DNA from: Betaproteobacteria bacterium
GTDB lineage: Bacteria; Pseudomonadota; Gammaproteobacteria; Burkholderiales; Burkholderiaceae_E
NCBI GenBank assembly: GCA_009925965.1
Contig: RFPW01000041.1
Location: 1-13,569 of the forward strand
Direction: 5' to 3'
Length of the DNA: 13,569 nt
Part shown: piece after piece, positions 6,551 through 13,569 of the stretch
How the letters are laid out: every line of letters starts with the position of its first letter
Position numbering within the stretch: the first letter of the stretch is position 1
The notes under the pieces: model-generated
Databases searched by the model: none
Told to the model about the DNA's origin: nothing
The model's input: only the letters and a program-made list of their open reading frames with translations
Translations under genes and position numbers: made by a program

Positions 6551-7429
6551 ATGGCGAAGATCCACCCTGATACTTATAAGGTCCTACCGGGGACCACGCT
6601 GCGGCTTGATCAAGTCGCGACGCTTGCAGACCCTTATTACCGATCCGAGAAGCATTACCAGAAGCGCCTCGCGGCGCAGCGGGCAGAACTCGACAGCCAT
6701 CAGGAACTACTCTACGCGACGCGACAACAGTCGGTACTGATGATCTTTCAAGCGATGGACGCGGCCGGCAAAGACGGCGTAATCCGTCATGTCATGTCGG
6801 GGATCAATCCGCAGGGCTGCCAGGTCTTCAGCTTTCAGCACCCCAGCGATGGGGAGTTAAAACATGACTTTCTTTGGCGCTATGTCAATTGCCTGCCAGA
6901 GCGGGGTCGGATCGGTATTTTCAACCGGTCTTATTACGAAGAGGTCCTGATCGTACGCGTGCACCCTGAGATCCTGCGCTCGGAAGGCGTCCCCGGAACC
7001 AGCGACCAGGTGTGGGAGCAGCGTTACCAATCAATCTCATCGCTTGAACGACATCTATGCCGCAACGGCACACAAATCCTCAAATTCTTTCTGCATCTTT
7101 CTGAGGAAGAGCAGCGAAAACGCTTGCTTGAACGATTCGAAAACCCAGCAAAAAACTGGAAATTACAGCGATCGGACCTCATCGAACGACAATTCTGGCC
7201 TGCGTACCAAACAGCCTACGAAGCCTGCATCAGCGCAACGTCTACCGAGGAAGCACCCTGGTACGTGGTGCCCGCGGATGACAAAGAGAACGCGCGTCTC
7301 ATCACTTCGCAGATCATCCTTGATCTGTTTGAAGGCCTTAATCTGCGCATGCCGGTGGCAGACAACGCCCGCCAAAAAGAACTCGAGTCGATCCGTGACG
7401 CGCTGCTAGAGCCTACACGCCCATCTTGA
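6551..7429 (+). CDS. ppk2: PPK2-family polyphosphate:nucleotide phosphotransferase
   Basis: Cytoplasmic polyphosphate kinase 2, which moves phosphate between polyphosphate and nucleoside mono- or diphosphates. The 292-residue product has the Walker A block FQAMDAAGKDGVI (66-78), with GKD at 73-75, the GINPQG and DFLWR segments, a Walker B-like IFNRSYYEEV (123-132) and the lid module RFENPAKNWKL (195-205). Length and FNRS-type Walker B resemble class III enzymes, which can phosphorylate both AMP and ADP, but the subclass is a judgement by eye. GGAGG lies ten bases before the ATG. It sits 45 bases after nthB on the same strand and may be cotranscribed, although no mechanistic link to nitriles is evident. 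Its last 17 bases overlap the convergent redox operon's last gene. Confidence 0.93.
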   Translation: MAKIHPDTYKVLPGTTLRLDQVATLADPYYRSEKHYQKRLAAQRAELDSHQELLYATRQQSVLMIFQAMDAAGKDGVIRHVMSGINPQGCQVFSFQHPSDGELKHDFLWRYVNCLPERGRIGIFNRSYYEEVLIVRVHPEILRSEGVPGTSDQVWEQRYQSISSLERHLCRNGTQILKFFLHLSEEEQRKRLLERFENPAKNWKLQRSDLIERQFWPAYQTAYEACISATSTEEAPWYVVPADDKENARLITSQIILDLFEGLNLRMPVADNARQKELESIRDALLEPTRPS

Positions 7430-9869
7430 AATACTTGTCCGGCGATACGCGGATTGCGGCTCCGGTCGGACAGGCGCGCACACACGATGCACCACCTTCG
7501 ATCCCGCTGCACAGATCGCACTTGACGGCCTTCTTGAGCGCATTTGGATCGTAGTCGGGCTGGCGCTTACCAGGCGCAGCACCCAAGCCAAACAACAACC
7601 AGGATAAACCGCCACCTTGCTTGGGTGGCTTTTGTACAGCCATCTGTATGACGCCGTACGGACAGTTACGCTGACAGTTACCGCACCCGATACAGGAATC
7701 TCCAATCAACACCTCACCGCTACTTGAGCGGCTGATCGCGTCGGGGGGGCACTCCTTCATGCAATGCGGATGTTCGCAGTGGCGACACGCGGAGGGCACA
7801 TGGATGTTCGCGAACGTGGGCCCAAGCTCACGCCGCAAACGCGAGGTGCCATCATGGGTCTCAGCGCAAGCGACTTCGCAGTTATTACACTGCACGCACA
7901 AGCTCTCATCAATCAACAGAACATCTGAGGCTTCGCCGATCCCCTGACCCAGCAAGAAGCGCATCAGATCGCCTTCACGACCCGTACTATTCTCCAGAAC
8001 CACGTTCTTTTGAGTGCGGGCAAGAACCTGTTTCTCGATCGACGCCCGCCACTTTGGATTGGCGGCAATCTGCTTCTTCACGCCCTCGGCGCCGAGTACG
8101 AGGATCTCGGTCAAAACCGTGGCGGTAATCGTGGCCGATCGTGGCGCGTCGTTCAGAAGCGCCATTTCACCAACATAGTTTCCGGCTGACACGTAGGACA
8201 GAATCTTGTCCTTGCCGTCGATGACTTTGGATACGGTCACCGAACCACGCCGGATGAGGTAGAGCCCGTCCGCCTGGTCCCCGTCTCGGGCAATCACATC
8301 ATTGGTATTGAAGCGACGCAATTCAACGCCGCCCGCCATCAATGCATCCACCGCGTCGGGCCCCAGCATGGGTCCGAGATAATTAAATATGGCGTTACGA
8401 ACGAACTTCTCGTCGGTCTGCTTGCGCACATCTTCAACCGACGAAATCAATTTAAGCATCGTCCGCCGAGGGGTCTCGAGCAGCACGCAATCGGCACCCG
8501 CACGAACCGTTGCCGTCCGCCGCCGCCCGGAGATCAATCCCATCTCGCCAAAGTACTGGCCGGCTTTCAGGTTGAGAATGCTGGGTTTGGCGCCCGCGTC
8601 ATTGCCTTTGAGCTCGACATCGACCGAACCCGCCACGATCGAGTAGAACGTATTGGTGTAGTCGAGTTCCTTGAAGATGACCTCGCCAGCGCGCGGCGTC
8701 AGCAGCGTCGAGTCGAGCATGAACTCGCGCATCTGCAGCTTGGACATCTCCCGATAAAGCGGGACGCTACCCAAAATGAGATCGATCACCTGGGACACCG
8801 CCATCCCTGGTTTCCAGCCCTTGAATTTCTCGCGCAGCAAGGGTTCATCGACAGGCTCAACCGGTTGGCCCGCGATCGTCTGTACGACCTCGTAACCCTG
8901 GTTCATCGCCTGCTTGATCAGCGGATAACCACCCAGTGCGCCGACAATGTAGAGACCTGGAACATTTGACTCGTAGGACTCGGACAGAACCGGCACCGAA
9001 CTCGGGTTGGCGTTCGGGAACACAATCCCGAAACTCTCTATCAGCTTGCGCGGTGGGATCGCGCCGAGACGAGCGATGATGCGATGGCAAGGGACGACTG
9101 TTTCGCCATTAACCCCGCTATAGACATACTTCAGCGGTGTTGGGCCGTCGGATTCTTCGACGCGGAGCGAGTTGGCGCTGTAACAGACGGTGACCTTGCC
9201 GGCCTTTTCGGCGGCGAGGATCAGGGTACGGTTACCGTCTTTACAAAAATTGAATTCTTCTCCACGGTTGACCATGTAAACCGTGTTCTGGTTCGCCAGA
9301 CCCAATGCGTTTTCGATACCGGCATCGCCGGCCCCGATCACGACAATCGTCTCGTCCTTGAACTCATCCGGGTCTGCCAAGGTGTACTGCACCCGCGGCA
9401 AACTTTCCCCGGGGGTGCCGAGTTTGCGGATGTTGCCCTGGAGCCCGATGCCCAGAATCACCGCCTTGGTGGTGACCGCGCTCTCGTCCTCGCAGGTCAC
9501 CGTGAAGACACCCGTCTCGGGGGATTTGACAATCGCTTTGACGCGCTTGCCGTAGGCGATATTGACCTGCTGCGCACCGAGTTCGGTGTCCCAGGTCGAA
9601 AGCAGGAATTCGCGCTTACCCGCAGAGAAGCTCATGTCGCTTCGCAGGGGAAGAATCCCCGGCTCGGCCATCACATGCTTGCCTTTTTGATACTTAAAAA
9701 TCGTATCGGATGCGTGTTTTTCAGCCTCGAGCAGTACGTGGCGCAACCCCAACGCCTGGGCGCGTGCAGCGGCGGACAGGCCAGCTGGCCCCGAGCCCAC
9801 GATGACGATGTCATAGTCGGCAGGACCGCCAGCGACCGAAGCTTTGGCAGAGGTGCTCGATTGGGTCAT
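7413..9869 (-). CDS. FAD/NAD(P) oxidoreductase - two cNMP-binding domains - four-cluster ferredoxin fusion
   Basis: An 818-residue, probably cytoplasmic electron-transfer hub without signal peptide or membrane segment. Residues about 18-335 form a thioredoxin-reductase-like flavoprotein with FAD motif GSGPAG (25-30), NAD(P) motif GAGDAG (179-184) and a second FAD block near GLYIVGALGG (305-314). The CXXC pair of thioredoxin reductase is absent, so it is not one. Two cyclic-nucleotide-binding domains follow: one at about 384-475 with FGEMGL and RRRTATV, the other at about 505-605 with VGEMALLNDAPRSAT, so both phosphate-binding cassettes keep the Glu and Arg. Residues 655-805 form a DmsB/NrfC-type ferredoxin with cysteines 658/661/664/668, 695/698/703/707, 726/729/732/736 and 784/787/796/800, enough for four [4Fe-4S] clusters. 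It starts two bases after the cytochrome gene's stop. The reaction is unknown to me; each domain is clear. Confidence 0.9.
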   Translation of the reverse strand: MTQSSTSAKASVAGGPADYDIVIVGSGPAGLSAAARAQALGLRHVLLEAEKHASDTIFKYQKGKHVMAEPGILPLRSDMSFSAGKREFLLSTWDTELGAQQVNIAYGKRVKAIVKSPETGVFTVTCEDESAVTTKAVILGIGLQGNIRKLGTPGESLPRVQYTLADPDEFKDETIVVIGAGDAGIENALGLANQNTVYMVNRGEEFNFCKDGNRTLILAAEKAGKVTVCYSANSLRVEESDGPTPLKYVYSGVNGETVVPCHRIIARLGAIPPRKLIESFGIVFPNANPSSVPVLSESYESNVPGLYIVGALGGYPLIKQAMNQGYEVVQTIAGQPVEPVDEPLLREKFKGWKPGMAVSQVIDLILGSVPLYREMSKLQMREFMLDSTLLTPRAGEVIFKELDYTNTFYSIVAGSVDVELKGNDAGAKPSILNLKAGQYFGEMGLISGRRRTATVRAGADCVLLETPRRTMLKLISSVEDVRKQTDEKFVRNAIFNYLGPMLGPDAVDALMAGGVELRRFNTNDVIARDGDQADGLYLIRRGSVTVSKVIDGKDKILSYVSAGNYVGEMALLNDAPRSATITATVLTEILVLGAEGVKKQIAANPKWRASIEKQVLARTQKNVVLENSTGREGDLMRFLLGQGIGEASDVLLIDESLCVQCNNCEVACAETHDGTSRLRRELGPTFANIHVPSACRHCEHPHCMKECPPDAISRSSSGEVLIGDSCIGCGNCQRNCPYGVIQMAVQKPPKQGGGLSWLLFGLGAAPGKRQPDYDPNALKKAVKCDLCSGIEGGASCVRACPTGAAIRVSPDKYFKMGV
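7611..7633 (+). terminator. Possible weak terminator for plus-strand readthrough from ppk2
   Basis: On the plus strand GCCACC (7611-7616) and GGTGGC (7624-7629) can pair around a seven-base loop, followed directly by TTTT. It lies about 180 bases past the ppk2 stop, inside the coding region of the convergent fusion gene (its KPPKQGGG segment). The stem is short and the U-tract brief, and the bases are also explained by coding, so this is a low-confidence call. Confidence 0.2.
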
Positions 9870-9871
9870 GA

Positions 9872-11224
9872 TTATTTTGCCTGGGCAGGAATCAGGGCGC
9901 GCATGGCTGCCACTTCGGTCAAAAACTGCTCGCCACGGAACTTGTCTTCATTGGCCAGCGCTTTGCGCATACTCGTCAACCGCTGGGTGACTGGCCCGGA
10001 AGCAGCCAGTCCGCCCTGCTTGATGAGCGACGAGGTCAGGCTCGAAATCGAAAAATAGGCCTGCTCGGCGCCGGCATAGTTTGCGTATTGGTTCGCGCTG
10101 GTTTCATCGAGTAAAGCCAACAGGATATTGCGCAAAACGGTTGCGTCAAACGTCTCCTGCTCGAATCGATTCATGTAGCGACCGATCGTTGCCGAGAGAT
10201 TTTTAGCGAGCGCGACTGGATCGGCCGCACGCTGATCGGCACTGCCTGCGACCGCATGATGCACTTGGGAAACCTGTCGATCAAAGGCCGCGGAGTTGGC
10301 TGGATCGATCACGCGGACAATCGCACGCAACATCAACAAGTTGTTGTCATTCAGATTGACCCGACCCGATCCGACTCCGAGTCGCAGCGAGGCCTTTTGT
10401 TCGGACATCGGGTGATGGCAGGCGTGGCAGTCGAACAGGACCAGCTCCGGGAACAATCCGTCGCGCCCACGCTTGGAACTTCCCAACGTGTCCAGCAACT
10501 GCTGCGAGGCGTATGCCTGACCAATGGCCCAAAGGCGCACCGGGTTGTACTCGCCTTTGCGCCGGACGTAGTCGGTGTCGACCTTGTAGTGCGCCGGCTC
10601 GAGTGCACCGAAGGTTTCAATCTCAAAGGCCATTCGCGGATGCCCCGCACCCATGATGCGATGGGTGACGAAGCGGTCGTCATTACCAAAATGACACGAC
10701 AAGCAGAGCTTGGCCTGCTCGACCGGACGCGATGTCGGATAGAGGCCATTGGCGACGTTCTCAGCGTGAGGCACATTGGCGACGGTGTGCGACGTCACCC
10801 ATTTTCCGGCCGGACCGTGACAGCCTTCGCAACTGACGCCATCGGAGACCACGTGGCGGGGCCCGCGATTCTTCGCATCCGGGTTGTGGGAATGGCAATC
10901 AAGACAGATCTTCGACTCATGTGCGGGCTGCGCCAAGCCGAGATTTTTGGCAATCCGCTGCGACTGCTTGTTGAGCAACACCGTATAAGCCTTCGCATGC
11001 CGATCGAGCCGCGACCAGGTTGTGTACTCGTTCTGCAGCACGTTGGACTCATTCCAGGGGGCGATCGACCCGTGGCAGGTGCTGCTGGCACAGTTGATGG
11101 TCCCGATCGTCTGATCGGTGGCGACGTTGGGCAGAGCGGCCGGAGCGGCCTGCAAACTGTGCGTGAGCACCAGGCCGAGCACCAGGCCTGCGCGCCGGAT
11201 CCAATGGGTCAATGAAGGGCTCAT
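9872..11224 (-). CDS. Exported multihaem cytochrome, cytochrome c554-like
   Basis: Periplasmic c-type cytochrome of 450 residues. A signal peptide is visible: a THWIRRAG n-region, a hydrophobic LVLGLVLTHSL core and cleavage near QAAPA. Haem motifs, numbered from the ATG at 11224, are CASSTCH (45-51, CX4CH spacing), CLDCH (107-111), CEGCH (132-136), CLSCH (174-178) and CHACH (266-270), so four or five haems. The DGVSCEGCHGPAGKW context is typical of the cytochrome c554 family, electron carriers first known from ammonia oxidisers. The C-terminal 180 residues are haem-free and helical in character. A GTG at 11230 overlapping the upstream stop (GTGA) is the alternative start; AGAGGA lies 10 bases before the ATG but only 4 before the GTG, favouring the ATG. 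It is tightly coupled to both neighbours, so it probably carries electrons for the same system. Confidence 0.88.
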   Translation of the reverse strand: MSPSLTHWIRRAGLVLGLVLTHSLQAAPAALPNVATDQTIGTINCASSTCHGSIAPWNESNVLQNEYTTWSRLDRHAKAYTVLLNKQSQRIAKNLGLAQPAHESKICLDCHSHNPDAKNRGPRHVVSDGVSCEGCHGPAGKWVTSHTVANVPHAENVANGLYPTSRPVEQAKLCLSCHFGNDDRFVTHRIMGAGHPRMAFEIETFGALEPAHYKVDTDYVRRKGEYNPVRLWAIGQAYASQQLLDTLGSSKRGRDGLFPELVLFDCHACHHPMSEQKASLRLGVGSGRVNLNDNNLLMLRAIVRVIDPANSAAFDRQVSQVHHAVAGSADQRAADPVALAKNLSATIGRYMNRFEQETFDATVLRNILLALLDETSANQYANYAGAEQAYFSISSLTSSLIKQGGLAASGPVTQRLTSMRKALANEDKFRGEQFLTEVAAMRALIPAQAK

Positions 11225-11226
11225 GT

Positions 11227-13569
11227 TCACTTTGTCCTCTGGTCTGCGGTTGCGGCAAGCTTGCCACGCCCGGTTACGAAATCATTCGGTCCGCTGTCAT
11301 CCGTCACGGTCCAGATGCGGCCATCGGGACGCATGTAGAGCCGCTCCATTTCTTTCGCTACGAATGGACGGGAGCCAATACGGCCGAACACCGCAATCTG
11401 ACCACCAGTTTCGTCCACTGCCCGGTCCCGATCCAGACCTTTTGAGAGGCCCAGAGCAGCAGACTGGGTCTTGCGCCAGGCAATCAGGTAGGGCTTGGGA
11501 TCGGGTGAGAATCCATAGAACCGTGGCTGCGTATCCGGCGCCGTCAGCTGAACGACCTTCAGACCATTCTTCCCGTCAGCCACATACGCAAAGAGCGACG
11601 CGTTGGTAGATCCGACGACCACATCCTGTACGTCGTTCATCTGCCCACCGGCGGTGAACAGTTGATACAGGCGCGGCTCGGTGGGCTTCTCCACATCGAT
11701 GATCGCCAACCCCTCCGAACCACCCGCCACGTAGGCGAAGGTCCGCGCAACATAGAGCTTGCGAGCGTCCTTGAGCGGCACGCTGGCTTTCTGCAAGATC
11801 GGTTTGGTTGGGGTGGTGAGATCAATGACTCTCAGCCCGGTTTGATCCGTGACAAACAAATAACGGAACTGCAAAGCCGACGCGCGTACATCCGTCATTG
11901 GCACCGTCGCCACATGTTGCGGCTCAAGTGGTTTGTCGATGTCAATGATCACCAGACCCGTTGGCGTCGAAACATAGGCGTACTTGCCACCCAGCGTGAT
12001 GTGGCGCGCGCCATTCAATAGTCCTTTCGGATTCCAGGTCGCGGCCCTGGTCAGGAAGTTGTTCTGCGGATCGCCATCGGCCAAGGTATCGACATTGGTC
12101 ACGATCAAGCCTTCCTCGGCATCGGTGATGAAGGCGTAGTGGTAGCTCGGATGGAAGGGTTGCTCCTGATTGGTGATGCGCATCAGATCACCCTGATTGC
12201 GCGAGGGCGCAATTGGTTGATTGGTGGGTAAGGCCATACAGGTCGCATTCTTCGAGGCGATGTGAGTGTTCTGGCCGAGCGGCGAATACGGCGCGGTAAC
12301 GATGCGCTGCGACACCCCTTTATTCGCAATATTGGCCGTGTCATAGACCCGGAATCCGCCTTTGCCCTCCGCCACAAACAGATACTCCCCGCGCAGTTGC
12401 AGGCAACTGACCGGCCCCTTTGTGATGTGGTTGTGAGACTCGGCCAGTTCCTGCCTGCGGTCCTGATGTTTCTTGTAATAGTCCGGATACGCATAACGCT
12501 GGAGATAGCTGCCAATCACGGCCTGCGGCTCATCCCACTCGGTGACCGTCGTCGCTTCGACATGTTCGCTCAAACCAATCCAGGCGTTATGACCCACAAA
12601 ATTGACGAAGTTCGTTCCCTGCAGGAGCAACTGGGCCATGATCGCGTTGTTATCGTTTTGAGAAGAAATGTGGCAATCGCTGCAGGTCTTGGTCTCTTCT
12701 TTGCGCTCGGTGTGCGGATAATGAGGCGCGAACGCCTGCGAGGAATGGCCGCTGGCCGCGATCGGGGGCTGCTGGATGTAAAGCTTCTCGCGATTGATGT
12801 TGGTTGACGAGAGGATGAGGGCAGAACTCGAGCGCACCGGGGTGATCTTGTTGCCCTTTACAGGACCACTGAGGCCGAGCTGGAACATATCGTCGCGAGC
12901 AACCTGCGGGTTGTAGGACGCGTAGTTCCGAGTCTCTCCGCCTTCGTAATGCTGCCGATCGGTCTTCCAGTTGGCCTGGATCGGTAAGTGACATCCCGCG
13001 CAACTCGTGGTCCAGGACAGATGGCACGTGAAGCAGCTCATCTTTTCGTCATCGTGGGCCAGTTGTGTGACACCGGGGCCCCATTGGCCGTATTGCCCCT
13101 CATTGCCCGCCCCCATCAGTTTCGCGCGGGCGGCCTTGGGGTTGTAGTTTGCATGCTCCGGATTCACCGTATCTTTAACCAGGCTCATCTCCCATTCCTT
13201 GTTGGGATCGAGCGCTGCGCGCTGATACAGCTTGCCCTCGCGCCACTCGAACCGCAGTCGGCCATCCTGAGTCCGAAGCAAACTCATATCCATGCCACCT
13301 GGCCGAGCGGCCGGGCCACTGGTGCGCAGGCTGGGGTATTTCTTCGAAGTGCCATGGCAGTCGGCACAGTCAATTTCAATCGCTGCCGCCACTTCCCCAT
13401 AAATGTGGCCATTACCGTGCATGTCCTGCGCGAAGTGACAGTCCACGCAATGCATCCCAATGTCGACGTGGATTGAGGAGAGATGAACTGACTTTTTGAA
13501 TTTCTCCGGATCATCATCGGAGACGATCGCACCCTTGGCATCGAGCAGCGCGCCCTTGCGGTTGCGCTT
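11227..13569 (-). CDS. Multihaem c-type cytochrome fused to an LVIVD-type beta-propeller, N-terminus outside window
   Basis: Partial gene: the frame is open from the right edge to the TGA at 11227-11229, giving 780 residues without reaching its start. An internal ATG at 13455 is not the start, because coding-like sequence continues upstream. Counting from the edge, haem motifs are CVDCH (41-45), CADCH (68-72), CFTCH (179-183), CAGCH (190-194) and CSDCH (296-300), with more possibly outside. Residues about 389-680 hold six propeller repeats of the LVIVD type, for example YLFVAEGKGGFRVYD, YAYVSTPTGLVIIDI, YLFVTDQTGLRVIDL, FAYVAGGSEGLAIIDV and FAYVADGKNGLKVVQL. A 90-residue tail follows. Haem attachment requires export, so the protein is expected in the periplasm or on the outer membrane. 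It is first in the visible operon, with 2 bases or a 4-base overlap to the next cytochrome. Its substrate or partner is unknown. Confidence 0.9.
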   Translation of the reverse strand, partial: KRNRKGALLDAKGAIVSDDDPEKFKKSVHLSSIHVDIGMHCVDCHFAQDMHGNGHIYGEVAAAIEIDCADCHGTSKKYPSLRTSGPAARPGGMDMSLLRTQDGRLRFEWREGKLYQRAALDPNKEWEMSLVKDTVNPEHANYNPKAARAKLMGAGNEGQYGQWGPGVTQLAHDDEKMSCFTCHLSWTTSCAGCHLPIQANWKTDRQHYEGGETRNYASYNPQVARDDMFQLGLSGPVKGNKITPVRSSSALILSSTNINREKLYIQQPPIAASGHSSQAFAPHYPHTERKEETKTCSDCHISSQNDNNAIMAQLLLQGTNFVNFVGHNAWIGLSEHVEATTVTEWDEPQAVIGSYLQRYAYPDYYKKHQDRRQELAESHNHITKGPVSCLQLRGEYLFVAEGKGGFRVYDTANIANKGVSQRIVTAPYSPLGQNTHIASKNATCMALPTNQPIAPSRNQGDLMRITNQEQPFHPSYHYAFITDAEEGLIVTNVDTLADGDPQNNFLTRAATWNPKGLLNGARHITLGGKYAYVSTPTGLVIIDIDKPLEPQHVATVPMTDVRASALQFRYLFVTDQTGLRVIDLTTPTKPILQKASVPLKDARKLYVARTFAYVAGGSEGLAIIDVEKPTEPRLYQLFTAGGQMNDVQDVVVGSTNASLFAYVADGKNGLKVVQLTAPDTQPRFYGFSPDPKPYLIAWRKTQSAALGLSKGLDRDRAVDETGGQIAVFGRIGSRPFVAKEMERLYMRPDGRIWTVTDDSGPNDFVTGRGKLAATADQRTK

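Noticed and set aside
7413..9869. Simple thioredoxin reductase annotation for the fusion protein
   Set aside because: The catalytic CXXC is missing, and the second half is cNMP-binding and ferredoxin domains.
9084..11215. Long plus-strand open frames of 324 and 319 residues (9084-10058 and 10256-11215)
   Set aside because: They lie opposite the FAD fusion and the c554-like cytochrome genes, show no recognisable domain, and are expected as shadows in GC-rich coding DNA.
13453..13455. ATG at 13455 as the start of the multihaem-propeller protein
   Set aside because: The frame continues open for 38 more codons to the window edge, the ATG is only two residues before the first haem motif, and no signal peptide would remain.

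Overview
The window is GC-rich, densely coding proteobacterial DNA. The ispB // rplU-rpmA-obg arrangement, a Bug-type solute receptor and the general protein style suggest a betaproteobacterium; this is an inference from gene content only. No tRNA, rRNA, CRISPR array, IS element or phage gene was seen, and no intergenic stretch reaches 300 bases.

Region 1 (1-2646) is a conserved housekeeping block. On the minus strand lie rplU (L21), rpmA (L27) and the GTPase gene obg, whose 3' end is cut by the left edge. On the plus strand, divergent, lies ispB (octaprenyl diphosphate synthase). The two divergent promoters can be read in the sequence, and they argue that ispB starts downstream of the longest open frame.

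Region 2 (2704-7429, plus strand) is an accessory, operon-like run: an orphan Bug/TctC periplasmic receptor, an aspartate-dehydrogenase-family enzyme, an RraA-like (HMG aldolase/oxaloacetate decarboxylase family) protein, nitrile hydratase alpha and beta subunits, and a PPK2 polyphosphate kinase. A speculative way to join them is uptake or handling of an amino-acid-like nitrile or its amide, hydration by the nitrile hydratase, oxidation of aspartate to oxaloacetate, and decarboxylation to pyruvate. The amidase/asparaginase step, a nitrile hydratase activator and the transporter membrane subunits are all absent from the window.

Region 3 (7413-13569, minus strand, running in from the right edge) is the most unusual part. 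It is a tightly packed redox operon: (i) a large cytochrome with at least five CXXCH haems fused to an LVIVD-type beta-propeller (N-terminus outside the window); (ii) an exported cytochrome c554-like protein with four CXXCH motifs and one CX4CH motif; (iii) an 818-residue protein joining an FAD/NAD(P) oxidoreductase, two cyclic-nucleotide-binding domains and a DmsB-type ferredoxin with sixteen cysteines for four [4Fe-4S] clusters. Gaps between these genes are only a few bases. The set looks like an electron-transfer system linking exported haem proteins to a cytoplasmic, possibly cNMP-gated, flavin/iron-sulfur hub. I do not recognise it as a named system.
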